DNA of 64,000 nt, from NCBI GenBank assembly GCA_021307345.1, contig CP089930.1, positions 1,612,001 through 1,676,000 on the forward strand, written 5' to 3'. A program made the position numbers and the translations under genes. Each line of letters opens with the position of its first letter. Position 1 is the stretch's first letter. Below, in pieces: positions 32,299 through 41,916 of this stretch. Source of the DNA: Escherichia coli. Lineage in GTDB: Bacteria; Pseudomonadota; Gammaproteobacteria; Enterobacterales; Enterobacteriaceae. The notes beneath the pieces were generated by a model, which was not told the DNA's origin, searched no databases, and was given only the letters and a program-made list of their open reading frames with translations.

Positions 32299-32364
32299 TG
32301 GTCTAGATGCAAGAATGGCCCCCGTGATGTTGTCAGGTATATACCTGCAACGTGCGGGGGTTTT
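32299..32364 (+). ncRNA. rdlD: Rdl antisense RNA, copy 2
   Basis: It has the same architecture as copy 1, with the hairpin GGCCCCCG/GCGGGGG then TTTTCT. The 5' region differs at several bases (TCTAGATGCAAGAATGG), so pairing specificity may differ slightly. The ends are estimated. Confidence 0.6.
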
Positions 32365-32625
32365 CTCTCTCCAGCAACCAATGCCACCAGGGATAAAGCC
32401 CCCGCAACATTGCGCCTCACCGGACTCTTCCGGCTTGCCGCTGATTCTACGACTGTTTTTCTGCTTCGAAATCCATCACTTCTTCACTCTGTGCAGTGCG
32501 TTCCGCAGAATATTACCGGCTTGCAGCCGTTGCATTTTTCTTACGAAAAAGGCCGCAGAGTTTTACCCCTGCGGCCTGTTCCGGGCGCAAATTGCCATTA
32601 CGGCAGCCGACGCCCGCACAACACG

Positions 32626-32733
32626 TTACTTCCGCTTATTCAGCCAGCTCACGATCAGGCTGGCGAGAATGCCAGCAATGACCGGAGCCGCTAAATCGTG
32701 CCAGAAGGCCATGTCTAACTGCGCGAACGTCAT
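32626..32733 (-). CDS. ldrD: Small toxic peptide LdrD-type, copy 3 (G7D variant)
   Basis: This 35-aa paralogue has Asp at residue 7 (MTFAQLDMAFWHD) instead of the Gly seen in the other three. An acidic residue near the start of the hydrophobic helix could weaken toxicity; that is inference. Confidence 0.87.
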   Translation of the reverse strand: MTFAQLDMAFWHDLAAPVIAGILASLIVSWLNKRK

Positions 32734-32779
32734 ATAGCCGCCCGTGTTGTAATGACAACGTTTCGCGGCTATTCTTGTA

Positions 32780-32845
32780 TTGTTTGGATGCAAGAATGGC
32801 CCCCGTGATGTTGTCAGATATATACCTGCAACGTGCGGGGGTTTT
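32780..32845 (+). ncRNA. rdlD: Rdl antisense RNA, copy 3
   Basis: The terminator hairpin is conserved. Loop changes are visible (GTCAGATATATACC). The ends are estimated from the family length. Confidence 0.6.
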
Positions 32846-33106
32846 CTCTCTCCAGCAACCAATGCCACCAGGGATTAAGCCCCCGCAACATTGCGCCTCA
32901 CCGGACTCTTCCGGCTTGCCGCTGATTCTACGACTGTTTTTCTGCTTCGAAATCCATCACTTCTTCACTCTGTGCAGTGCGTTCCGCAGAATATTACCGG
33001 CTTGCAGCCGTTGCATTTTTCTTACGAAAAAGGCCGCAGAGTTTTACCCCTGCGGCCTGTTCCGGGCGCAAATTGCCATTACGGCAGCCGACGCCCGCAC
33101 AACACG

Positions 33107-33214
33107 TTACTTCCGCTTATTCAGCCAGCTCACGATCAGACTGGCGAGAATGCCAGCAATGACCGGAGCCGCTAAATCGTGCCAGAAGGCCATGCCTAAC
33201 TGCGCGAACGTCAT
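33107..33214 (-). CDS. ldrD: Small toxic peptide LdrD-type, copy 4
   Basis: This 35-aa peptide is identical in sequence to copy 1. It is the most yhjV-proximal copy; downstream of its Rdl the repeat decays into unique sequence, so it is probably the ancestral right end of the array. Confidence 0.9.
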   Translation of the reverse strand: MTFAQLGMAFWHDLAAPVIAGILASLIVSWLNKRK

Positions 33215-33260
33215 ATAGCCGCCTGTGTTGTAATGACAACGTTTCGCGGCTATTCTTAAG

Positions 33261-33326
33261 CGGTCTAGGTTCAAGATTAGCCCCCGTGATGTTGTCAGGT
33301 GTATACCTGCAACGTGCGGGGGTTTT
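33261..33326 (+). ncRNA. rdlD: Rdl antisense RNA, copy 4
   Basis: It has the same terminator hairpin (AGCCCCCG/GCGGGGG, TTTTCT). The 5' part (TCTAGGTTCAAGATTAG) resembles copy 1 more than copies 2 and 3. The ends are estimated. Confidence 0.62.
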
Positions 33327-33539
33327 CTCTCTCCAGCAACCAATGCCACCAGGGATAAAGCCCCCGCAACATTGCGCCTCACCGGAACCCTCCGGCTTGC
33401 GGCTGATTCTACTGACGCTTTCTGCCCCTGGCATCTGCCTGTTTTTCACTTTGCGCGATACATTCCAGCTTATTTTCATATTTGCAGAATTTTCACTGTA
33501 CGCATTACCCGCGCTCTGACACCAGACTGGTAGTGAAAT

Positions 33540-33561
33540 GCGCAATTTTGTAGAATTGCGC
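33540..33561. other. Inverted repeat upstream of yhjV
   Basis: GCGCAATT-TTGTAG-AATTGCGC is a perfect 8-bp inverted repeat about 135 bp before yhjV. It could be an operator or an RNA hairpin; no regulator is recognised. The rest of 33421-33695 shows no gene I can support. Confidence 0.5.
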
Positions 33562-33695
33562 CTCCTCGCGATTCTCCCCGGTGAATCTGTTGCCTCATTC
33601 TTAGCACACTGCGTATTCGACTTCTCCGCCTGTTGCGCAAGAGAAACGGGGGATAACCATCTTTGCGGGGCTGACTTCTTTCTGGACAGGACTTT

Positions 33696-34967
33696 ATGCA
33701 GGACTACACATTACAACTACGCGATCAGAAATTACCATTTACGCGATACGACTTCGGCTGGGTTTTATTATGCATAGGAATGGCAATTGGTGCCGGAACG
33801 GTGCTGATGCCAGTACAAATTGGGCTGAAGGGAATTTGGGTATTTATCACCGCCGCCATTATTGCTTATCCAGCAACCTGGGTAGTGCAGGATATTTATT
33901 TAAAAACACTATCTGAAAGTGAATCCTGTAATGACTACACCGATATTATCAGTCATTACCTGGGGAAGAACTGGGGAATATTTCTCGGCGTTATCTACTT
34001 TTTGATGATTATCCACGGGATTTTTATCTATTCCCTCTCCGTGGTTTTCGACAGCGCCTCATACCTGAAAACCTTCGGTTTGACCGATGCCGATCTTTCA
34101 CAATCCCTACTTTATAAAGTGGCTATTTTCGCCGTACTGGTAGCTATCGCGTCAGGTGGGGAAAGATTATTGTTTAAAATTTCCGGCCCGATGGTGGTGG
34201 TCAAAGTGGGCATTATTGTGGTGTTCGGTTTTGCGATGATCCCGCACTGGAATTTCGCCAATATAACCGCGTTCCCACAAGCCTCCGTCTTCTTTCGCGA
34301 CGTCCTGCTTACTATCCCTTTTTGCTTCTTTTCTGCAGTATTTATTCAGGTGCTTAACCCGATGAATATTGCCTACCGCAAACGAGAAGCAAATAAAGTG
34401 CTGGCAACACGACTCGCGCTGCGCACCCATCGGATTAGCTATATCACGCTCATCGCGGTGATCCTGTTTTTTGCCTTTTCGTTTACCTTTTCGATTAGCC
34501 ATGAAGAAGCCGTTTCTGCCTTTGAGCAAAATATCTCGGCACTGGCACTGGCGGCACAGGTGATCCCTGGGCATATCATTCATATCACCTCTACGGTGTT
34601 GAATATCTTTGCTGTACTGACCGCATTTTTTGGCATTTATCTCGGTTTCCACGAGGCCATTAAAGGCATTATTCTCAATCTGTTAAGCCGAATTATTGAT
34701 ACCCGAAAAATTAACTCACGCATACTGACTCTGGCAATTTGCGCTTTTATCGTCATTACGTTGACGATTTGGGTTTCGTTTCGTGTATCGGTGCTGGTGT
34801 TCTTTCAGTTGGGAAGCCCGTTATATGGCATTGTGTCGTGCCTCATTCCGTTTTTCCTGATCTATAAAGTCGCACAACTGGAAAAACTTCGCGGGTTAAA
34901 AGTCTGGCTGATTCTGCTGTACGGCATTTTGCTGTGCTTGTCGCCACTGTTGAAGTTGATTGAGTAA
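33696..34967 (+). CDS. yhjV: HAAAP-family amino-acid transporter YhjV
   Basis: This 423-aa inner-membrane protein has about eleven hydrophobic helices and belongs to the hydroxy/aromatic amino acid permease (HAAAP/SdaC-TdcC) family. The family's N-terminal [19 protein letters not shown] motif is visible. The substrate is not established; relatives carry serine or threonine with protons. The ATG (MQDYTL) follows an AGGAC ribosome site. It is monocistronic, with a terminator hairpin directly after the stop, and convergent with dppF. Confidence 0.92.
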   Translation: MQDYTLQLRDQKLPFTRYDFGWVLLCIGMAIGAGTVLMPVQIGLKGIWVFITAAIIAYPATWVVQDIYLKTLSESESCNDYTDIISHYLGKNWGIFLGVIYFLMIIHGIFIYSLSVVFDSASYLKTFGLTDADLSQSLLYKVAIFAVLVAIASGGERLLFKISGPMVVVKVGIIVVFGFAMIPHWNFANITAFPQASVFFRDVLLTIPFCFFSAVFIQVLNPMNIAYRKREANKVLATRLALRTHRISYITLIAVILFFAFSFTFSISHEEAVSAFEQNISALALAAQVIPGHIIHITSTVLNIFAVLTAFFGIYLGFHEAIKGIILNLLSRIIDTRKINSRILTLAICAFIVITLTIWVSFRVSVLVFFQLGSPLYGIVSCLIPFFLIYKVAQLEKLRGLKVWLILLYGILLCLSPLLKLIE

Positions 34968-34992
34968 ACCGGAGCGCATGGCCCCGGTTTTG
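34966..34992. terminator. Bidirectional terminator between yhjV and dppF
   Basis: AAACCGG (34966-34972) and CCGGTTT (34984-34990) flank a short loop, with T-rich sequence on either side. It lies between the convergent yhjV and dpp operons. Confidence 0.75.
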
Positions 34993-34996
34993 TGAG

Positions 34997-36001
34997 TTAA
35001 CGCTGCGGATTTTCATCCTGATCAACAGCAAAACAAGCGACCAGTTGACCGCCGTAGTCTTTTAGCTGCGGCTGCAACTGGGTGCAGGGGCCGAAGCGTC
35101 GACGACAACGAGCATTAAAGGCGCAGCCCGGCGGTGGATTGAGTGGGCTTGGCAGTTCACCGGTAAGCTTAATGCGCTCGCGGCGATCGTCCGGGTTCAG
35201 GCGCGGCGTCGCGGAAAGTAGCGCCTGAGTGTACGGATGGCGCGGGTTATTGAAGATTTGGTCTTTCGTTCCCTTCTCCACGCAGCGGCCCAGGTACATC
35301 ACCATCACTTCATCGGCAATGTGCTCCACCACCGACAGGTCGTGGGAGATGAAGACATAAGAAAGCCCCAGTTCCTGCTGCAAATCCATCATCAGGTTGA
35401 GCACCTGCGCACGCACCGAGACGTCCAGCGCGGAAACCGGTTCATCGGCAATCACCACGTCCGGGTCGAGCATCAGACCACGTGCAATGGCGATACGCTG
35501 ACGCTGACCGCCGGAAAACATGTGCGGATAGCGGTCGTAGTGCTCGGTTTTCAGGCCGACTTTCGCCATCATCGACAGGGCTTTTTCCCGACGCTGTTCT
35601 TTGCTTAAGCTGGTGTTGATCAGCAGCGGCTCTTCGAGAATTTGCCCAACTTTTTTACGCGGATTCAGCGAACCGTAAGGGTTCTGGAAGACAATCTGGA
35701 TTTTCTGCCGACGCAGCTTCTGCGCCTGCGGATCGTGCTTAAGCAGATCCTGCCCCTGGTAATACAGCTCGCCGCCGGTGGGCGTTTCAATCATCGTCAG
35801 CAACCGACCGAGGGTCGATTTACCGCAGCCAGATTCGCCCACTACTGCCAGCGTTTTGCCACGTTCAAGGTTAAACGAAACACCATCCAGCGCCTTCACC
35901 AGACGTTCCGGTGCGAACATACCTTTCTTCACCGGATAATGTTTTTTCAGGTCGATAGCCTGCAACAGCGGTTGTTGCGAGGTGGCCTCTTGCGTACTCA
36001 T
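34997..36001 (-). CDS. dppF: Dipeptide ABC transporter ATPase DppF
   Basis: DppF (334 aa) is one of the two ATPases that power DppBC-mediated dipeptide (and haem) import. The Walker A is GESGCGKST, the ABC signature is [15 protein letters not shown], and the Walker B is [15 protein letters not shown]. The C-terminal oligopeptide/dipeptide extension carries cysteines ([17 protein letters not shown]) typical of an iron-sulfur-binding motif in this subfamily. It overlaps dppD by 4 bp and is the last gene of dppABCDF. Confidence 0.97.
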   Translation of the reverse strand: MSTQEATSQQPLLQAIDLKKHYPVKKGMFAPERLVKALDGVSFNLERGKTLAVVGESGCGKSTLGRLLTMIETPTGGELYYQGQDLLKHDPQAQKLRRQKIQIVFQNPYGSLNPRKKVGQILEEPLLINTSLSKEQRREKALSMMAKVGLKTEHYDRYPHMFSGGQRQRIAIARGLMLDPDVVIADEPVSALDVSVRAQVLNLMMDLQQELGLSYVFISHDLSVVEHIADEVMVMYLGRCVEKGTKDQIFNNPRHPYTQALLSATPRLNPDDRRERIKLTGELPSPLNPPPGCAFNARCRRRFGPCTQLQPQLKDYGGQLVACFAVDQDENPQR

Positions 36002-36981
36002 AGTGTGGGCCTCCCGGCATCATCAAGTGGGTAATGGCATTTGGACTGACGCCCGTCAGCGAGCATATTCAGCGCCGGTTCTTCAGCGCGGCATCTGTCA
36101 GTGGCATAGGGACAGCGCGGGTTAAGCAGGCAGCCGTTCGGGCGGTCGTACTTGCCGGGAACGACACCAGGCAACGACGCCAGACGTTCTTTGTCCTGAG
36201 CAAATTCCGGCAGCGCGCGTAGCAATGCCTGAGTATACGGATGACGCGGCGCACGGAAGATGGCGTGAGCATCGCCCGTTTCCACCACCTGGCCTGCATA
36301 CATCACGATGATTTTATGCGCCGCTTCCGCCACCAGCGCCAGGTCATGGGTGATCAACACCAGCGCCATATTCTCTTTCTGCTGCAACTCCAGCAGCAGT
36401 TCGATGATTTGCGCCTGAATGGTCACGTCCAGCGCGGTGGTCGGTTCATCGGCAATCAGCAGTTTTGGCCGACAGGCAATCGCCATGGCGATCATCACGC
36501 GCTGGCTCATTCCGCCGGAAAGCTGATGCGGGTAAACATCCAGACGCGATGCCGGATCGGGAATACCGACCTGATTCAACAGGTCAATCGCCCGCTGACG
36601 GCGGGTACTTTTGTTACCGCCCTGATGCACCTTAATCGCTTCCATAATCTGGAAACCCACGGTGTAGCACGGGTTGAGACTGGTCATCGGGTCCTGGAAG
36701 ATCATCGCTACTTCGGCACCCACCAGATTGCGGCGCTCTTTTTCCGAGATACGCTGCAAATCCTGGCCATTAAATTCCAGCTTTTCCGCCATCACGCGAC
36801 CCGGATAATCAATCAGCCCCATAATCGCCAGTGAACTGACCGATTTACCCGAACCGGATTCACCCACAATCCCGACCACTTCGCCCTGTTTCACGCTGTA
36901 GCTGATGCGGTCTACGGCGCGGAACGGTGCGCTTTCGTCGCCGAAATGCACCGATAATTTATCTATATTTAATAACGCCAT
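35998..36981 (-). CDS. dppD: Dipeptide ABC transporter ATPase DppD
   Basis: DppD (327 aa) is the second ATPase. The Walker A is GESGSGKSV, the signature is [16 protein letters not shown], and the Walker B is [14 protein letters not shown]. The C-terminal extension has the same Cys cluster ([14 protein letters not shown]). It lies 10 bp from dppC and overlaps dppF at ATGA. Confidence 0.97.
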   Translation of the reverse strand: MALLNIDKLSVHFGDESAPFRAVDRISYSVKQGEVVGIVGESGSGKSVSSLAIMGLIDYPGRVMAEKLEFNGQDLQRISEKERRNLVGAEVAMIFQDPMTSLNPCYTVGFQIMEAIKVHQGGNKSTRRQRAIDLLNQVGIPDPASRLDVYPHQLSGGMSQRVMIAMAIACRPKLLIADEPTTALDVTIQAQIIELLLELQQKENMALVLITHDLALVAEAAHKIIVMYAGQVVETGDAHAIFRAPRHPYTQALLRALPEFAQDKERLASLPGVVPGKYDRPNGCLLNPRCPYATDRCRAEEPALNMLADGRQSKCHYPLDDAGRPTL

Positions 36982-36991
36982 CTCGAACCTC

Positions 36992-37894
36992 TTACTGCTT
37001 CAGTTTGGGATCGAGCGCGTCACGCAGACCGTCACCCATCAGGTTAAATGCCAGCACCGTCAGCAGGATCGCCAGACCAGGGAAGGTCACGACCCACCAG
37101 GCGCTTTGCGCGAACTGCAACACATCGGAGAGCATGGTGCCCCACTCCGGCGTTGGCGGCTGCGCCCCCATACCGAGGAAACCAAGAGCAGCCATATCGA
37201 GAATGGCGTTAGAGAAACCGAGCGACGCCTGAACAATCAGCGGCGCAAGGCAGTTGGGAAGAATATTGATAAACATCTGGCGCAGCGCCCCGGCTCCCGC
37301 TACGCGAGAAGCGGTAACGTAATCGCGATTCACCTCCACCAGCACGGCGGCGCGGGTTAAGCGGACATAGTGCGGCAAGGCAACGAAGGTCAGCGCCAGC
37401 GCGGCGTTACCAATCGACGGGCCGAAGATAGCCACCAGCACCAGCGCCAGCAACAGGCTTGGCAGCGCCAGCATGATATCGACCACGCGCATGATGATGT
37501 TATCGACCAGGCCGCCAAAGTAACCGGCGATCAGGCCGAGAATAACGCCCATAATCAGCGATAACACCACCACCAGACAACCGACCAGCAGCGACAGCCG
37601 TGCACCGTACATCAGGCGCGACATCACATCGCGACCAACATCATCGGTGCCCAGCAAGTGCGCCATGCTGCCGCCTTCCTGCCACGCTGGCGGGGCGAGC
37701 AGCGCATCGCGGAACTGTTCCGCCGGGTTATAGGGTGCAATCCAGTTGGCAAAGATCGCGATAAACAGCACGATGACGACGTAAACCAGCCCGACGAGCG
37801 CGCCTTTGTTGCGTTTAAAATAGTGCCAGAACTCCTGTAACGGGGTCATCGGCACCGGTGCAGTAATCACTTTATTTTCAGTAACCTGTGACAT
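36992..37894 (-). CDS. dppC: Dipeptide ABC transporter permease DppC
   Basis: DppC (300 aa) is an inner-membrane permease with about six helices and the binding-protein-dependent transport EAA-type loop ([32 protein letters not shown]). It pairs with DppB. The spacing to dppB is 9 bp and to dppD 10 bp, so the operon is tightly coupled. Confidence 0.97.
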   Translation of the reverse strand: MSQVTENKVITAPVPMTPLQEFWHYFKRNKGALVGLVYVVIVLFIAIFANWIAPYNPAEQFRDALLAPPAWQEGGSMAHLLGTDDVGRDVMSRLMYGARLSLLVGCLVVVLSLIMGVILGLIAGYFGGLVDNIIMRVVDIMLALPSLLLALVLVAIFGPSIGNAALALTFVALPHYVRLTRAAVLVEVNRDYVTASRVAGAGALRQMFINILPNCLAPLIVQASLGFSNAILDMAALGFLGMGAQPPTPEWGTMLSDVLQFAQSAWWVVTFPGLAILLTVLAFNLMGDGLRDALDPKLKQ

Positions 37895-37903
37895 GATGTT
37901 CCC

Positions 37904-38923
37904 TTACTTCTTATGACGAATACGCGGGTTCACCACGCCGTACAGCAGATCGACCAGCAGGTTGACGAGGATAATCATCGTCGCCACCAGCAATACGCCG
38001 CCCTGCACTACCGGATAGTCGCGGCGTTGCAGTGCGTCAATCAACCAGCGCCCCAGACCGGGCCACGAGAAGATGGTTTCGGTCAGAATCGCCCCCGCCA
38101 GCAATGTTCCCACCTGAAGGCCGATAACGGTCACCACCGGCAGCATCGCGTTACGCAGCGCATGGACGATAATCACCCTAAGGCGGGTCAGCCCTTTGGC
38201 TCGCGCGGTGCGGATGTAATCCTCGCCCAGCACTTCCAGCATGGAGGAGCGCGTCATACGAACGATAACCGCCAGCGGGATAGTACCCAGCACAATAGCG
38301 GGCAGGAGCATATGGGCGACGGCATCGATAAAGTTACCGTCTTCCCCCCAGATGGCGGTGTCGATCAGCATAAAACCGGTTAACGGATTGGAATCATCGA
38401 GAAACACCATGTCGCTCACGCGACCGGAGACAGGCGTCAGGTTCCAGTGCACTGAAACCAGCATGATCAACATCATGCCCCACCAGAAGATTGGCATCGA
38501 GTAGCCGGTCAGCGCCAGACCAACCGCCGTGTGATCGAAAATGGAACCGCGTTTAACCGCAGCCAGTACACCAACCGGAATACCGACCGCAGTCGCAAAA
38601 ATCATCGCGCAAACACCAAGTTCCAGCGTAGCCTGGAAGCGTGGCACGAACTCTTCCCAAACCGGGATGCGGCTTTTCATCGAAATGCCTAGATCGCCGT
38701 GCATAACGCCCCAAATGTAATGGAGATACTGCTGCCACATCGGCTTATCTAAGCCGAGTTCTGCCAGCAATTGCGCATGACGCTCTGGGGAGATCCCACG
38801 TTCGCCCGCCATGATCATCACCGGATCGCCGGGGATCATGTGAACAAAGGCAAAGGTGAGAAGGGTAATACCGATAAACGTGGGGATGACGAGTCCCAAA
38901 CGTCGGAGAATAAACTGCAACAT
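37904..38923 (-). CDS. dppB: Dipeptide ABC transporter permease DppB
   Basis: DppB (339 aa) is the partner permease, with an N-terminal helix followed by a large periplasmic loop and the EAA loop (LGEDYIRTARAKGLTRLRVIIVHALRNAMLPV). It is the first gene after a 307-bp gap containing a REP element, which separates it from dppA. That gap is the usual reason why DppA is made in excess of the membrane subunits. Confidence 0.97.
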   Translation of the reverse strand: MLQFILRRLGLVIPTFIGITLLTFAFVHMIPGDPVMIMAGERGISPERHAQLLAELGLDKPMWQQYLHYIWGVMHGDLGISMKSRIPVWEEFVPRFQATLELGVCAMIFATAVGIPVGVLAAVKRGSIFDHTAVGLALTGYSMPIFWWGMMLIMLVSVHWNLTPVSGRVSDMVFLDDSNPLTGFMLIDTAIWGEDGNFIDAVAHMLLPAIVLGTIPLAVIVRMTRSSMLEVLGEDYIRTARAKGLTRLRVIIVHALRNAMLPVVTVIGLQVGTLLAGAILTETIFSWPGLGRWLIDALQRRDYPVVQGGVLLVATMIILVNLLVDLLYGVVNPRIRHKK

Positions 38924-39230
38924 AACCCGGATTCTCTATAGTGACCCGCAGCCTGGAACTGCGTGTCTGTATTGCTCACCAATCAATTCCCGCCCGTGCC
39001 GGACAGGGAATGAAGTATTGCTGCCGGATGGCGCTGCACTTAAAGGCACAGCACCACCGGGTATGCAGATTGTTGACAAAGTGCGCTTTGTTCATGCCGG
39101 ATGCGGCGTAAACGCCTTATCCGACCTACAAAATCGAGCAAACTCAATACATTGCAGAATTTTCGTAGGCCTGATAAGCGGAGCGCATCAGGCAGTTTTG
39201 CCTTTGTCATCAGTCTTGTATGACTTTTAA
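38924..39230. other. dppB-dppA spacer
   Basis: This 307-bp intercistronic gap holds a BIME at 39093-39194 and no gene. The remainder is non-repetitive. It probably attenuates downstream expression and stabilises the dppA mRNA. Confidence 0.7.
39093..39194. repeat. REP/BIME between dppA and dppB
   Basis: ATGCCGGATGCGGCGTAAACG and the opposite GTAGGCCTGATAAGCGGAGC/GCATCAGGC form a REP pair separated by about 45 bp. It is a typical E. coli BIME. Confidence 0.9.
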
Positions 39231-40838
39231 TTATTCGATAGAGACGTTTTCGAAGTGATGTTTGCCTAATGGATCAACCACATAGCCTTTAACTTCTTTG
39301 CGTACCGGTTCAAACACGGTGGAGTGAGCGATGATCAGTGCCGGAGCCTGATCGTGCATCACCACCTGTGCTTGTTTGTACAGTTCAACGCGCTTGTTGT
39401 GGTCGTCGGTAGCACGCGCCGGTTGAATCAGATCTTCAAACGGTTTGTAGCACCATTTTGAGTAGTTGGAGCCTTGTTCAGAGGCGGCGCAGCTGAACAG
39501 GGTGGCGAAGAAGTTATCCGGATCCCCGTTATCGCCAGTCCAGCCCATCATTACCGTCTGATGCTCGCCATCTTTCGCACGCTTGAGGTACTCACCCCAT
39601 TCGTAGGTGACGATTTTGGCCTGTACGCCCACTTTCGCCCAGTCCGCCTGAATCATCTCCGCCATGCGGCGAGCGTTCGGGTTATACGGACGCTGTACCG
39701 GCATTGCCCACAGATCGATGGAGAAACCTTTTTCCAGACCGGCTTCTTTCAGCAAGGCTTTCGCTTTTTCAGGATCATAGGTGTAATCCTGAACGTCGTC
39801 GTTATAGCCCCACATGGTTGGCGGGATCAGGTTTTTCGCTGCCACGCCCGCGCCCTGATAAACCGCTTTGATTATCGCGTCTTTGTTCACCGCGTAGGTC
39901 AGTGCCTGGCGAACTTTCACGTCATCCAGTGGTTTTTTCTGCACGTTATACGAGAGATAACCGACGTTCAGCCCCGGCATTTCCATCAGGTTGATGGATT
40001 TATCCTGCTTCATGCGGGCGATATCTGCCGGGTTCGGGTACGGCATCACCTGGCATTCGTTCTTCTGCAATTTTGCGTAACGCACAGAAGCATCAGGAGT
40101 AATAGAGAAGACCAGCGTATCGATCTGCGGTTTGGTGCCCCAATAACCATCAAATGCTTTGTAGCGAATACGGGAATCTTTCTGGTACTGCTGTAACTGG
40201 AACGGGCCAGTGCCGATTGGGTTGAGATCCAGTTTTTCTGGCGTACCGGCTTTCATCATCGCGTCAGCATATTCTTTTGACAGAATAGAGGCGAAGTCCA
40301 TTGCCAGGTCAGCGAGGAACGGCGCTTCCGGACGCGTCAACACGAACTGAACGGTGTTGTCGTCCACCTTCTTCACTTCGCTGATCAGCTCCGGCAAGCC
40401 CATGCCTTCGAAGTATTCGTAGCTGCCGCCAGAAACTTTATGGTACGGGTTTTGCGCGTTTTTCTGACGATCGAACGAGAACACCACGTCATCGGCGTTC
40501 AGTTCGCGCGTCGGTTTGAATTCTTTATTGTCATGCCACTTCACACCTTTACGCAGATGGAAGGTATAGGTTTTACCGTCTTCGCTGATTTCCCACTTTT
40601 CAGCGAGGCCTGGAATCACTTCGGTGGTGCCGATTTTAAATTCAACCAGGCGGTTATAAAGCGGTACGGAAGAGGCGTCATAGGTGGTGCCGGAGGTAAA
40701 CAGCTGCGGGTTAAACCCTTCAGGCGAACCTTCTGAGCAATAAACCAGAGTTTTAGCCTGAACACTTGCTGCAACGGTCATAGCCACCAGGCTGAGACCA
40801 AGCTTCAGCATCCCTGACTTTTTCAAGGAAATACGCAT
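39231..40838 (-). CDS. dppA: Periplasmic dipeptide-binding protein DppA
   Basis: DppA (535 aa) binds dipeptides (and haem) in the periplasm for DppBCDF and also feeds chemotaxis through Tap. A 28-aa signal peptide (ending ASVQA) precedes an SBP family 5 fold; the family signature region (AEKWEISEDGKTYTFHLRKG) is visible. It is preceded by a C/A-rich leader that is a documented GcvB sRNA target. It heads dppABCDF, and is much more strongly expressed than the rest. Confidence 0.98.
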   Translation of the reverse strand: MRISLKKSGMLKLGLSLVAMTVAASVQAKTLVYCSEGSPEGFNPQLFTSGTTYDASSVPLYNRLVEFKIGTTEVIPGLAEKWEISEDGKTYTFHLRKGVKWHDNKEFKPTRELNADDVVFSFDRQKNAQNPYHKVSGGSYEYFEGMGLPELISEVKKVDDNTVQFVLTRPEAPFLADLAMDFASILSKEYADAMMKAGTPEKLDLNPIGTGPFQLQQYQKDSRIRYKAFDGYWGTKPQIDTLVFSITPDASVRYAKLQKNECQVMPYPNPADIARMKQDKSINLMEMPGLNVGYLSYNVQKKPLDDVKVRQALTYAVNKDAIIKAVYQGAGVAAKNLIPPTMWGYNDDVQDYTYDPEKAKALLKEAGLEKGFSIDLWAMPVQRPYNPNARRMAEMIQADWAKVGVQAKIVTYEWGEYLKRAKDGEHQTVMMGWTGDNGDPDNFFATLFSCAASEQGSNYSKWCYKPFEDLIQPARATDDHNKRVELYKQAQVVMHDQAPALIIAHSTVFEPVRKEVKGYVVDPLGKHHFENVSIE

Positions 40839-41404
40839 TATTCTGCTCCAATTGTGATGTTTGTTGTTTTAACCCTTTGCAGTGGGTTGTCGTTGCCTGA
40901 CCTTTTTTGTTTTTTGCCCGGTCGGGTCAACGTTATGAGGTGGGGATGCCGTACTAATTAACATCAGTGTAACAGTGCGGATCCTCCATAAAATGCCCCT
41001 CGTGACCTACAATCTGTCAACAGAATGTGAAAACGTCAATACAGCCAACCGGGATTTACACCAACGGTGAGAATCCACAAACAAAGATTAAAAAAACTTC
41101 AAACCGCTATTTGCAGCAGAGAAATTTGTGCTACTCCAACATAACCAGAACAATCACCTTAATATTTCGCAACAATTGGTGATTAAGTTTTATGCTTTTA
41201 ATGAAAAAAATCTGAGGAAAAGGTGGATATCTGAGCGATTAATACCATGAACGCTAAAACGCACAGCGGAAAATGCCAGCGCCAGCCATAAGTAACGCAA
41301 TAATAGATTTAAGAAAATATAAAAAAAGACAATGGTTTCTGTCACAAATCCGTTAATGGATAGTGAGATATGGGGCGCAAATTTGGCAGGGAAATGTGTG
41401 ATGT
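40839..41404. other. dpp promoter and leader region
   Basis: This is the long non-coding stretch upstream of dppA. It contains the dppA leader, presumably its promoter, and an AT-rich section (about 41150-41350). I see no gene; a minus-strand frame at 41190-41453 is unsupported. Confidence 0.6.
40848..40867 (-). promoter_or_regulatory. GcvB sRNA target in the dppA leader
   Basis: The minus strand reads ACAACAAACATCACAATTGG, immediately before the GGAGCAG ribosome site of dppA. This C/A-rich stretch is the established pairing site for the G/U-rich region of GcvB, which represses DppA synthesis in rich medium. Confidence 0.8.
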
Positions 41405-41490
41405 GTAGGTCGAATAAGGTGTTCACGCCGCATCCGACAATGGGCCGGCACATTTGCCTGATGCGACGCTGGCGCGTCTTATCAGGCCTA
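41405..41490. repeat. REP/BIME near proK
   Basis: GTAGGTCGAATAAGG...CGCCGCATCCGAC and GCCTGATGCGACGCTGG...CTTATCAGGCCTA are REP half-units in a BIME arrangement. Confidence 0.85.
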
Positions 41491-41492
41491 GG

Positions 41493-41599
41493 TCGAGTCG
41501 AACCTCCTGCCCCCGGAGGTTCTCATCCTCTTCAGGCCGCAGAAAGCAAAAAACCAGCCCATAGGCTGGTTTTTCTAAATTGGTCGGTGATAGAGGATT
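41493..41599 (-). repeat. Duplicated proK tail unit (distal copy) with a 19-nt tRNA 3' remnant
   Basis: This 107-bp unit parallels 41660-41767. It contains TCGAGTCGAACCTCC, a GGAGGTTCTCATCCTC block, a terminator and finally 19 nt identical to the 3' end of tRNA-Pro (41581-41599). The tRNA identity stops abruptly after those 19 nt. It looks like the tRNA-tail repeats described at tyrT (rtT). Confidence 0.85.
41548..41575 (-). terminator. Terminator, distal proK unit
   Basis: On the minus strand AAAAACCAGCC and GGCTGGTTTTTT form a stem with a following T-run. Confidence 0.8.
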
Positions 41600-41659
41600 A
41601 CTCGCCACTTCGTGGCTCGCCCTGCGGGCCGTTGCTGGCGCAACGTTCTCTCGCTTCGC

Positions 41660-41825
<166 letters not shown>

Positions 41826-41916
41826 AATGCGGGGCGCATCTTACTGCGCAGATACGCCCTCGTCAATCCCTTAATAGCAAAATGCCTTTTGATCGGCGAG
41901 AAAGTCAGCAGGCCGC

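Larger units (their letters stand above)
31581..33420. repeat. Long direct repeat (LDR) array, four tandem copies of 481 bp
   Basis: Four copies begin ACGAAAAAGGCCGCAG at 31581, 32062, 32543 and 33024, giving an exact 481-bp period. The ldr stop codons are likewise spaced by 481. The last copy loses similarity after about 33382-33420. Each copy carries an ldr toxin gene (-) and an Rdl antisense RNA with its terminator (+). K-12 has a single LDR-D at this place, so the array is an expansion. Confidence 0.95.

Noticed and set aside
32294-33218. Repeated plus-strand frames of about 147 aa in the LDR array
   Set aside because: They are identical because the DNA is repeated, and they run through Rdl terminators and the antisense of ldr. 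The ldr/rdl interpretation explains the region.
31581-33420. Possible CRISPR array from regular repeats
   Set aside because: The units are 481 bp with almost no unique spacer sequence and no cas genes nearby; they are LDR units.
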